From NCBI GenBank assembly GCA_013812065.1, contig JACCUC010000327.1, forward strand, positions 1-11,360: a stretch of DNA of 11,360 nucleotides. Direction: 5' to 3'. Below, piece by piece: positions 5,800 through 11,064 of the stretch (position 1 is the stretch's first letter; each line of letters starts with the position of its first letter). The DNA is from Thermoleophilaceae bacterium. Lineage in GTDB: Bacteria; Actinomycetota; Thermoleophilia; Solirubrobacterales; Thermoleophilaceae. Position numbers and translations under genes: made by a program. Below the pieces are notes generated by a model that made no database searches, was not told the DNA's origin, and saw nothing but the letters and a program-made list of their open reading frames with translations.

Positions 5800-7626
5800 A
5801 TGGAGCCCACGGCGGTTCAGGACCTGAAGAAGAAGGGCCGCAAGGGCTCGCTCGACAACCCGGAGGTCGTCGAGGACGTGCCCGGCCACGTGATCCCGAT
5901 CCTCGAGCACGAGTTCGACGACTTCGACGTCGAGGCCGAGCGCTTCCTCGGCAACGACGTGACCGAGGACGAGTTCATCAAGTTCCGCCTCCGCCAGGGC
6001 GTCTACGGCCAGCGCCAGGCCGACGTGCAGATGATTCGCGTCAAGCTCCCCTTCGGCGGCGTGACCCCCGAGCAGATGGAGGCCTTCGCCGACGTCGTCG
6101 AGGAGTACGCGCCCCTGAACAAGGGCCACATCACCACGCGCCAGAACATCCAGATCCACCACGTGCCGCTGCGCGACGCCGCCAAGGCGATCCGCGAGCT
6201 CGGCGACGCGGGCCTCTCCTCACGCGAGGGCTGCGGCAACACCGTCCGCAACGTGACCGGCGACCCATGGGCGGGCATCTGCGAGGGCGAGCTCTTCGAC
6301 CCGACGCCGTACACGGGCGCGTTCGTGCGCTACTTCGTCCGCCACGAGGTCTGCCAGCTCATGCCGCGCAAGGTCAAGACCGCGTTCACGGCCACCGACG
6401 AGGACCGTGCGATCACCGGCATCCACGACCTCGGCTACATCCCACGCGTCCGTGACGGCGTGCGCGGGTTCGAGATGCGGGTCGGCGGCGGCACCTCGAT
6501 CATGCCGCGCGTCGCGCCGACGATCCACGACTTCGTGCGCGCCGACGACGGCGAGTACCTCAAGGTCACCGAGGCCGTGCTGCGGATCTTCGACCGCCAG
6601 GACTGGCTGCGGGAGAACCGCGCGCGGGCGCGGATCAAGGTCCTGATCGACAAGATCGGGCCGGAGGAGTTCCGCCGCCAGGTCGACGAGGAGCTCGAGG
6701 GCGACTGGGTCGCCCTGCGCGACTACTCGCTCGACGGGCGTCTGTTCGAGCACGACGAGGAGGCCAACGCGCCCGAGCCGGCGCTCGCGCCCGGGAGTCC
6801 CAACGGCGACAACCGCGAGCTCAACCGCTTCCTGGCCTCGAACGTCCGCGGGCAGCGCCAGGACGGCTTCTCCTCGGTCGAGGTCAAGGTCACCCGGGGC
6901 GACCTGACCCCCTACCAGTTCCGCGCCCTCGCCGACCTCATGCGCCAGTTCAGCGGCGGCTACGCGCGCACCACCGTGCATCAGAACCTCGTGCTGCGCT
7001 GGGTCCGCGACGAGTCGGTCTACGACCTGTGGCGAGGGCTCTTAGAGCTCGGCCTCGGCGGCGCGGGCGCCCACGAGGTCACCGACGTCGTGAGCTGCCC
7101 GGGGACCGACTCGTGCAAGCTCGGGATCACGAGCTCGATGGGGCTCAACCGCGCCGTGCAGGAGCGCCTCGAGCAGATGGAGATCGAGGACCCGCTGACC
7201 AAGCGCGTCCACATCAAGATGAGCGGCTGCCCGAACGGCTGCAGCCAGCATCACATCGCCGACATCGGCTTCTACGGGGCGTCGATGAAGGTCGGCGACA
7301 AGACGATCCCCGCGTACGTCGCCCACGTCGGCGGGCGCTACGAGGGCGGCGAGGTCGCGATGGGCCAGCGGCTCAAGGTGCGCCTGGCCGCCAAGCGCGT
7401 GCCCGACGCGATCGAGCGCTGGCTGCGGATGTACGAGGAGCAGCGCGAGGACGGCGAGGAGTTCCGCGACTTCGCCGGCCGCGTGGGCGGCGGCGAGCTC
7501 GAGGCCGCGGTCAAGGATCTGGCCATGCCCGTCGAGTTCAGCCTCGAGAACCTCCAGCTGTTCGTCGACTGGAACCGCGAGGAGCCCTTCAAGGTGATCC
7601 GCGGAGAAGGAGAGTGCGCCGTCTAG
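5800..7626 (+). CDS. sir: Ferredoxin-dependent sulfite (or nitrite) reductase, siroheme/[4Fe-4S]
   Basis: The 608-residue protein has the duplicated half-domains of the family, with QGVYGQRQADVQMIRVKLP at 66-84 and a second half beginning near 330. Cluster cysteines are C433 and C439 (SCPGTDSCKLG) and C477 and C481 (SGCPNGC), the last expected to bridge siroheme. R80, R150, K191 and K193 correspond by spacing to the anion-binding Arg/Lys set of Mycobacterium tuberculosis NirA/SirA, and Y69 with C145 to its Tyr-Cys cross-link (from memory of that structure). The reaction is six-electron reduction of sulfite to sulfide, electrons coming from ferredoxin; nitrite is an alternative substrate that sequence alone cannot exclude. 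Immediate linkage to an APS reductase favours sulfite. AGGTAGGAG at 5782-5790 lies nine bases before the ATG, a strong ribosome-binding site. The protein ends in GEGECAV, with a cysteine three residues from the end whose role is unknown. Confidence 0.93.
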   Translation: MEPTAVQDLKKKGRKGSLDNPEVVEDVPGHVIPILEHEFDDFDVEAERFLGNDVTEDEFIKFRLRQGVYGQRQADVQMIRVKLPFGGVTPEQMEAFADVVEEYAPLNKGHITTRQNIQIHHVPLRDAAKAIRELGDAGLSSREGCGNTVRNVTGDPWAGICEGELFDPTPYTGAFVRYFVRHEVCQLMPRKVKTAFTATDEDRAITGIHDLGYIPRVRDGVRGFEMRVGGGTSIMPRVAPTIHDFVRADDGEYLKVTEAVLRIFDRQDWLRENRARARIKVLIDKIGPEEFRRQVDEELEGDWVALRDYSLDGRLFEHDEEANAPEPALAPGSPNGDNRELNRFLASNVRGQRQDGFSSVEVKVTRGDLTPYQFRALADLMRQFSGGYARTTVHQNLVLRWVRDESVYDLWRGLLELGLGGAGAHEVTDVVSCPGTDSCKLGITSSMGLNRAVQERLEQMEIEDPLTKRVHIKMSGCPNGCSQHHIADIGFYGASMKVGDKTIPAYVAHVGGRYEGGEVAMGQRLKVRLAAKRVPDAIERWLRMYEEQREDGEEFRDFAGRVGGGELEAAVKDLAMPVEFSLENLQLFVDWNREEPFKVIRGEGECAV

Positions 7627-7633
7627 ACGGCGC
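7616..7633 (+). repeat. 18-base perfect palindrome across the sir stop codon
   Basis: GCGCCGTCTAGACGGCGC is its own reverse complement and contains the sir TAG at 7624-7626. As RNA it would form a 7-bp stem with a CUAG loop. It sits between a purine-rich AAGGAG (7607-7612) and the cysH ATG (7640), which has no Shine-Dalgarno at normal distance. Folding would reduce the AAGGAG-to-ATG spacing from 27 to about 9 bases. It may also act in transcript processing or attenuation. Confidence 0.55.
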
Positions 7634-7639
7634 GTCGCC

Positions 7640-8302
7640 ATGACCCTCGCCCCCGAAAGCGTCCCCACCGACCTCGAGGAGCTCTCCGCCGAGGAGGTGC
7701 TCGAGCACGCCGTCGAGCGCTTCGGCCAGGGACTGTACGTCGCCTGCTCCTTCCAGAAGGAGTCCTCGGTGATCATGCACATGTTGCTCGAGATCGAGCC
7801 CGACGCGCGCTTCTTCACGCTGGACACCGGGCTGCTGTTCCCCGAGACGTACGCGACCTGGGAGGCCCTCGAGCGACGCTTCGGGGTCGAGATCGACGTC
7901 TTCCAGGGGCCGACGGTGGCTCGCCAGGCCGCCCTCTACGGCGACGAGCTGTGGAAGCGCGACCCAGAGGCGTGCTGCGACCTGCGCAAGGTCTCGCCGC
8001 TCGAGCAGGCGCTAGCCGACGTCGACGCCTGGGTCAGCGGCCTGCGCCGCGAGCAGTCCCCGGGCCGCTCAAGGGCGCCGAAGCTGACCTGGGACGACCG
8101 CCGCGGGATCCACAAGGTCAACCCGCTCGCCGACTGGTCCGAGCGCGACGTGTGGCGCTACATCCACCGCTACGAGCTGCCCTACAACCCTTTGCACGAC
8201 CGGGGGTACGGCTCGGTGGGGTGTACGCACTGCACGAAGCCGGGCGCTGGGCGCGAGGGGCGCTGGGCGGAATCGGAGCGGACGGAGTGCGGGATCCACT
8301 GA
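7640..8302 (+). CDS. cysH: Assimilatory APS reductase, [4Fe-4S] type (phosphoadenylyl-sulfate reductase family)
   Basis: This 220-residue protein reduces adenylyl sulfate to sulfite and AMP, using thioredoxin or a similar thiol donor. Its nucleotide-binding P-loop-like motif is CSFQKESSVI at 36-45, and LDTGLLFPETY is at 61-71. The pairs C112-C113 (ACCDLRKV) and C195/C198 (CTHC) are the four ligands that distinguish iron-sulfur APS reductases from cluster-free PAPS reductases. The catalytic cysteine is C217 in the terminal ECGIH, so the protein is complete. The gene lies 13 bases after sir on the same strand and supplies its substrate, forming the sulfite-to-sulfide half of sulfate assimilation. 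No ribosome-binding site sits at the usual distance; the palindrome at 7616-7633 fills the gap. Sulfate activation genes (cysN/cysD or sat) are not in the window. Confidence 0.94.
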   Translation: MTLAPESVPTDLEELSAEEVLEHAVERFGQGLYVACSFQKESSVIMHMLLEIEPDARFFTLDTGLLFPETYATWEALERRFGVEIDVFQGPTVARQAALYGDELWKRDPEACCDLRKVSPLEQALADVDAWVSGLRREQSPGRSRAPKLTWDDRRGIHKVNPLADWSERDVWRYIHRYELPYNPLHDRGYGSVGCTHCTKPGAGREGRWAESERTECGIH

Positions 8303-8306
8303 GGTA

Positions 8307-8327
8307 GGGGCGGGAGCCCGACGCCTC
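8307..8327 (+). terminator. Weak hairpin after cysH, possible terminator
   Basis: The stretch folds as GGGGCGG pairing with CC and CGCCTC, with a two-base bulge (GA) on the 3' arm and GAGC in the loop. It begins four bases after the cysH stop. No T-tract follows, so intrinsic termination is doubtful. Confidence 0.25.
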
Positions 8328-8340
8328 CGCTCAAGCTCGA

Positions 8341-8352
8341 GGTCGCGCGACC
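8341..8352. repeat. 12-base palindrome upstream of mntA
   Basis: GGTCGCGCGACC is a perfect palindrome 41 bases before the mntA start, in the 90-base gap after cysH. It could be an autoregulatory operator for the toxin-antitoxin operon, but short GC palindromes are common in DNA of this composition. Confidence 0.25.
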
Positions 8353-8392
8353 CACGGGCGCCAGCCACGACGCGCCGCTCGCCATCTTCGCG

Positions 8393-8872
8393 ATGCGCGA
8401 CCATATCGACATGACGAAGGTCGACGAGCGAGCGATCGTGCCGTGCCTCGACGCGACCGCGAAGCAGCGGCTCGCCGCTGCCCTCGACCGAGAGGGAGTT
8501 GCCGCCGCGAGTCTCATCGGCTCTCAGGCGAGAGGAGAGGCGGGGCCGCTTTCGGACATCGACGTCGGCGTCTGGCTCCAACCAAGCCTTCCCGCCGATG
8601 ACCGTCCGGAGCTCAGACTCGAGTTGGCCGGCGCTGCCGTCCGCGCGCTGGGCACGGGAGAGATAGATGTGGTCGTTCTCAACGGCGCGCCCGCGCTGCT
8701 GCGTCACCGGGCGATGAGAGATGGAGAGCGCATCCTCGAGCGCGACCGTGCGGCCCGGGTCCGTCTCGAGACCCGGGCGCTGCTCGAGTATCTCGATACG
8801 GCGCCTCTCCGAGCGACCCTTGCCGAGGGCCGTCGGCGACGTCTTGCCGAGGGGCGCTTTGGTCGACGGTGA
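8393..8872 (+). CDS. mntA: MntA-type nucleotidyltransferase antitoxin (type VII toxin-antitoxin)
   Basis: The 159-residue protein is a minimal nucleotidyltransferase. GSQARGEAGPLSDID at 43-57 fits GSX10DXD exactly (G43, S44, D55, D57), and D92 in GEIDVVVLNG is the expected third metal-binding acid, so catalysis should be intact. In characterised HepT-MntA systems this enzyme AMPylates a tyrosine beside the HEPN active site of HepT and silences it. Here it is followed, with a 14-base overlap, by a HepT gene, which makes the assignment firm. ATG 8393 and ATG 8411 are both in frame and neither has a Shine-Dalgarno; the residues between (RDHIDM) are not conserved in any way I can judge. The antitoxin comes first in the operon, the arrangement that lets antitoxin accumulate before toxin. 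Confidence 0.87.
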   Translation: MRDHIDMTKVDERAIVPCLDATAKQRLAAALDREGVAAASLIGSQARGEAGPLSDIDVGVWLQPSLPADDRPELRLELAGAAVRALGTGEIDVVVLNGAPALLRHRAMRDGERILERDRAARVRLETRALLEYLDTAPLRATLAEGRRRRLAEGRFGRR

Positions 8873-9278
8873 GCGCCTCGGGGCTCGCCTCGACCGCCTC
8901 GAGCACCTGATCGAGCGGCTCGAGGAAGTCCGCGCGGAGGGGCTTGAGTCGTACCTCGAAGACGAGGACCTGCGCGCGAAGGCCGAGCGTTGGCTTCAGC
9001 TCGCAATTCAGATCTGCATAGACGTGGGCGCGCAGTTCCTGAGCGAGGTATCGGCGCGTCCTCCATCCGACTATGCCGGTGTCTTCACGGCCCTCGCGGG
9101 GGCCGGAGTGCTCGGCAGGGATCACGCCGAGCGGCTCGCGGACGCGGCCGGCCAGCGCAACCTGCTCGTCCACGCCTACCTCGAGATCGACGACCGCGCG
9201 ATCTTCGCGTCGCTGTCGCGCCTCGACGACCTGCGGAGCTTCGCGCGCGTGGCGCAGCGTGCAGCGGACGAGGGGTAG
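8859..9278 (+). CDS. hepT: HepT-type HEPN ribonuclease toxin (type VII toxin-antitoxin, DUF86)
   Basis: Starting from TTG 8859 the protein has 139 residues, mostly predicted helical as in HEPN/DUF86 toxins. RNLLVHAY gives R100, H105 and Y107, the RX4HXY signature: Arg and His form the RNase active site and the Tyr is the residue AMPylated by MntA in studied systems. The start is set by homology-like content beginning at VDGERLGARLDRLE, by GAGGGG at 8849-8854 four bases upstream, and by overlap with the mntA stop. The open frame extends upstream to ATG 8721, but that part merely reads mntA in another frame. Toxins of this kind cleave RNA, including tRNA in some cases. All catalytic residues are present, so the toxin looks active. 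Confidence 0.87.
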   Translation: MVDGERLGARLDRLEHLIERLEEVRAEGLESYLEDEDLRAKAERWLQLAIQICIDVGAQFLSEVSARPPSDYAGVFTALAGAGVLGRDHAERLADAAGQRNLLVHAYLEIDDRAIFASLSRLDDLRSFARVAQRAADEG

Positions 9279-9331
9279 CGAGGCCCCGCTTGGAGGAGCT
9301 CGGGCTGCGGGCGAGCTGCCCGACGCCGGCT

Positions 9332-9344
9332 GCGGGGAACCCGC
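9332..9344. terminator. Small hairpin downstream of hepT
   Basis: GCGGG-GAA-CCCGC is a 5-bp GC stem with a three-base loop, 53 bases after the hepT stop. There is no T-tract. The 9279-9443 gap otherwise shows only the candidate promoter at 9368-9373. Confidence 0.2.
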
Positions 9345-9367
9345 TGGCGCGGGACCACGCGCCTGGC

Positions 9368-9373
9368 CATAAT
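9368..9373 (+). promoter_or_regulatory. Candidate -10 element for the first VOC gene
   Basis: CATAAT differs from TATAAT by one base, which is notable in DNA this GC-rich. Transcription would begin near 9380, leaving a leader of about 64 bases. The -35 region is weak (TGGCGC at 9345-9350). Confidence 0.4.
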
Positions 9374-9443
9374 GCTCGGGACGGAAAGCGGCTACGCGAC
9401 AGGTCTGCCAGAGGGCGCCGAGGCCAGAACCAGGAGCACCACC

Positions 9444-9830
9444 ATGCGCATGATCTTCGTGAACCTGCCGGTCAAGGACCTGGAGGCCTCCAGGGGGTTC
9501 TTCGGCGAGCTCGGTTTCGAGTTCAACCCCGACTTCTCGGATGACAACGCCGCGTGCATGATCGTCGACGAGAACATCTTCGTAATGCTCATCGTCGAGG
9601 ACCGATTCCGGGACTTCATTAACGACGAGATCGCCGACGCCACGAGGACGACAGAGGCGATCACCGCCCTGTCGGCCGACAGCAGGGAGCAGGTCGACGA
9701 GATCGTCGAGAAGGCCATCGCCGCGGGCGGGAAGCGCTGGAAGCCGGCCATGGACGAGGGCCCCATGTACGGCGGGAGCTTCCAGGACCTAGACGGTCAC
9801 GTCTGGGAGTTGATGCACATGGACCAGTAG
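9444..9830 (+). CDS. VOC family (glyoxalase/bleomycin-resistance fold) protein
   Basis: Read from ATG 9444 the protein has 128 residues. It opens with MRMIFVNLPVKDLEASRGFF, the first beta-alpha unit of a VOC module. It then has AACMIVDENIFVML, and ends with GGSFQDLDGHVWELMHMD, the D-x-D-G-H-x-W-E block typical of the lactoylglutathione-lyase-like subgroup common in bacteria. Substrate is unknown; E in HVWEL is a plausible metal ligand, but a full His/Glu set cannot be assigned. The start is decided by AGGAG at 9432-9436, seven bases upstream. The in-frame ATG at 9372 would add 24 residues unlike any VOC N-terminus and overlaps the -10. The second VOC gene follows 24 bases later but has its own promoter and shares little sequence, so it is not an obvious recent duplicate. 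Confidence 0.88.
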   Translation: MRMIFVNLPVKDLEASRGFFGELGFEFNPDFSDDNAACMIVDENIFVMLIVEDRFRDFINDEIADATRTTEAITALSADSREQVDEIVEKAIAAGGKRWKPAMDEGPMYGGSFQDLDGHVWELMHMDQ

Positions 9831-9848
9831 GAGGACGGCGAGTACGAT
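9820..9848 (+). promoter_or_regulatory. Leaderless promoter of the second VOC gene
   Basis: TGGACC at 9820-9825 (four of six to TTGACA), a 17-base spacer and TACGAT at 9843-9848 make a reasonable promoter. Six bases then lead directly to the A of the ATG at 9855, the expected transcription start, so the mRNA should be leaderless. The -35 lies within the last codons of the preceding gene. GGAGGA nearby is too far from the ATG to serve as its Shine-Dalgarno. Confidence 0.6.
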
Positions 9849-9854
9849 CCGCGC

Positions 9855-10214
9855 ATGATCAACGCACTCGACTTCATCGGCATCCCGTCGCAGGACGCCG
9901 AACGCTCACGCGGCTTCTACGTCGACACGCTCGGGCTGCGCCCGGACGAGCACTCACGCTTCGAATTCTGGGTCGGGGAGACCTGCTTCGGCATCTGGGA
10001 GCCCGAGAAGTTCGGCATGGAGTTCGCACCACAGAAGAACGCTCATCCCGCCCTGCACGTCGAGGACATGGCCGCGACGCGCGCGGAGCTCGAGGGCAAG
10101 GGCGTCGTCTTCGCCGGCGAAACGATGGACACCGGCGTCTGCCATATGGCGTTCTTCAAGGACCCCGACGGGAACGACCTCATGCTGCACCACCGGTACG
10201 CGTCCTACGGTTGA
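9855..10214 (+). CDS. VOC family protein (glyoxalase/dioxygenase superfamily)
   Basis: This 119-residue single-module protein begins MINALDFIGIPSQDAERSRGF, the standard first strand and helix of VOC proteins. It contains HPALHVEDM (H68 a candidate metal ligand) in the second repeat, and ends with CHMAFFKDPDGNDLMLHHRY at 96-115, carrying the FxDPDGN signature. Activities in this superfamily range from glyoxalase and epimerase to ring-cleavage dioxygenase and antibiotic binding, so no substrate is proposed. Its 3' end overlaps the convergent relE gene by 35 bases, with no terminator visible between them. Confidence 0.87.
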   Translation: MINALDFIGIPSQDAERSRGFYVDTLGLRPDEHSRFEFWVGETCFGIWEPEKFGMEFAPQKNAHPALHVEDMAATRAELEGKGVVFAGETMDTGVCHMAFFKDPDGNDLMLHHRYASYG

Positions 10215-10515
10215 GGGAGCTGCGCGGCTTCGGAGTAAGGCGGCTCACTGATCTGTAGACCTCTCCACGCGGCGCTGCGCTGAGCACGAGTACCACGAGC
10301 TCGGCGTCGCGGACGTCGTACACGATCCGGTAGCCGCCGACCCGAAGCCGCCATGCCGGGGGTTCCACGCCGGCAAGCTTGCGCGCCCCCTCCGGGCGCG
10401 GATTTGCGGCCAGCGCCGTTATCGCGGTGACGATTCGCCGGTAGGCGCTCGGATCGCCGCGACGCACGCGGCGCAGGCTCCGCTCAGCTTGTCGCGCGAG
10501 CCGGACCTCGTACAT
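10180..10515 (-). CDS. relE: RelE/ParE-family mRNA interferase toxin
   Basis: The 111-residue protein reads YEVRLARQAERSLRRVRR at its N-terminus, then ALAANPRPEGARKLAG, then WRLRVGGYRIVYDV and LVVLVLSAAPR, the ordered strands and basic helix of the RelE fold. Family members cleave mRNA at the ribosome or, for ParE, inhibit gyrase; the basic residues (R62 to R69 region, K46) fit RelE better. ATG 10515 overlaps the end of the antitoxin gene by 32 bases, implying translational coupling; no Shine-Dalgarno is present. The family core ends near residue 88 (GEVYR). About 23 further residues, rich in Arg, Ser and Thr, run into the convergent VOC gene and look like read-through after loss of an earlier stop. 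The open frame extends upstream far beyond the start only because the opposite strand is open. Confidence 0.85.
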   Translation of the reverse strand: MYEVRLARQAERSLRRVRRGDPSAYRRIVTAITALAANPRPEGARKLAGVEPPAWRLRVGGYRIVYDVRDAELVVLVLSAAPRGEVYRSVSRLTPKPRSSLNRRTRTGGAA

Positions 10516-10765
10516 CGGTATCGATCGCCGCGAGCGCGGTTTCGACCGGACGGCCATCGTCTCCCGCAAGCCGTGCCTCGGCGACCGCGAGCGCGTCCTG
10601 GAGGTCCTCGATTCGCTCCTGTAGCTCGTTCCACCGCTCGACCGAGATCGCCACGGCCAAGGGGCGGCCGCGATCGGTGACGACGAGCGTGTCCTGTTCG
10701 AGCTGAGCGAGCTCGTCGCGAATCCGGTCTCGTAGCTCTGTCTTGGGGACCAGTCGGGTGGCCAT
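10484..10765 (-). CDS. Phd/YefM (RelB-like) antitoxin of the RelE toxin
   Basis: This 93-residue protein begins ATRLVPKTELRDRIRDELAQ, then has DTLVVTDRGRPLAVAISVERW, the N-terminal DNA-binding Phd/YefM fold (beta strand, helix, then the T-x-x-G-x-P-x-A-V-x-x-S/V hallmark). The rest (from about residue 48) is an acidic helical tail expected to wrap the toxin. It is the first gene of the unit, with relE overlapping its last 32 bases. Expression is driven by a near-consensus promoter with an overlapping CGTACG repeat, which fits negative autoregulation by the antitoxin or the complex. Confidence 0.86.
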   Translation of the reverse strand: MATRLVPKTELRDRIRDELAQLEQDTLVVTDRGRPLAVAISVERWNELQERIEDLQDALAVAEARLAGDDGRPVETALAAIDTDVRGPARATS

Positions 10766-10774
10766 TCGGAAACA

Positions 10775-10803
10775 ATCGTACGTTTCGGCGTACGGTCTGT
10801 CAA
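10775..10803 (-). promoter_or_regulatory. Near-consensus promoter of the antitoxin-relE operon
   Basis: On the minus strand a perfect TTGACA (10798-10803) is followed by exactly 17 bases and TACGAT (10775-10780). The predicted start is near 10768, three bases before the ATG at 10765, giving an almost leaderless mRNA. This is the strongest promoter in the window. Confidence 0.82.
10777..10794. promoter_or_regulatory. Candidate antitoxin operator (paired CGTACG)
   Basis: CGTACGTTTCGGCGTACG consists of two copies of the 6-base palindrome CGTACG spaced by six bases, so it reads as both a direct and an inverted repeat. It overlaps the -10 and fills most of the spacer, where a bound antitoxin would block RNA polymerase. 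Confidence 0.6.
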
Positions 10804-10832
10804 GCGTCGAGTTCCGGGGAAGCCTTCACAAC

Positions 10833-10838
10833 TAAGGT
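10833..10838 (+). promoter_or_regulatory. Candidate -10 element of vapB
   Basis: TAAGGT ends seven bases before the ATG at 10846, the leaderless spacing seen elsewhere in the window. The same bases include AAGGTG, which could instead act as a Shine-Dalgarno six bases before that ATG, so the two readings compete. Confidence 0.4.
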
Positions 10839-10845
10839 GAAGCCA

Positions 10846-11064
10846 ATGCCCAAGATCTCCTCCAAGCACCAAGTCACGCTTCCGGTCGAGAGCCTCGAGC
10901 AGGCCGGCTTGCACGCCGGCGACGACGTCGCTATCCACGCGGAGGGACCCGACCGGATCGTGATCAGGCGAGGGCCCAGCGACCCTGCTGAAGCGCTGGG
11001 CGTATTCGATGGTCTCTACGAGCCCGGGTACTTGGAGCAACGTCGCGCCGGCGAGCGGGCTTGA
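10846..11064 (+). CDS. vapB: VapB-type AbrB/SpoVT-domain antitoxin
   Basis: The 72-residue protein has ISSKHQVTLPVESLEQAGL followed by GDDVAIHAEGPDRIVI, the swapped-hairpin AbrB DNA-binding domain (residues ~4-41). The C-terminal tail LGVFDGLYEPGYLEQRR resembles the toxin-binding arm of VapB antitoxins, which inserts into the PIN active site. ATG 10846 was chosen over the in-frame GTG at 10837, since the domain begins right after it and the -10 spacing fits. It is divergent from the RelE unit with 80 bases between starts, and its stop overlaps the TTG start of the vapC remnant (TTGA). Antitoxin appears intact while its toxin is not. Confidence 0.82.
   Translation: MPKISSKHQVTLPVESLEQAGLHAGDDVAIHAEGPDRIVIRRGPSDPAEALGVFDGLYEPGYLEQRRAGERA

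Noticed and set aside
5224..6162. 312-codon minus-strand open frame over the rhodanese and start of sir
   Set aside because: Leu/Val/Asp-rich antisense translation without motifs, overlapping two clearly real genes.
8721..8858. ATG 8721 as the hepT start
   Set aside because: The first 46 residues are mntA sequence read in a different frame; HepT-like helices begin at the TTG at 8859.
9372..9443. ATG 9372 as the start of the first VOC gene
   Set aside because: It sits on the candidate -10 element and adds residues unlike the family; ATG 9444 has AGGAG seven bases upstream.
10516..11040. Upstream extension of the relE frame to 11040
   Set aside because: It is antisense to vapB and in another frame of the antitoxin gene; RelE homology begins at ATG 10515.
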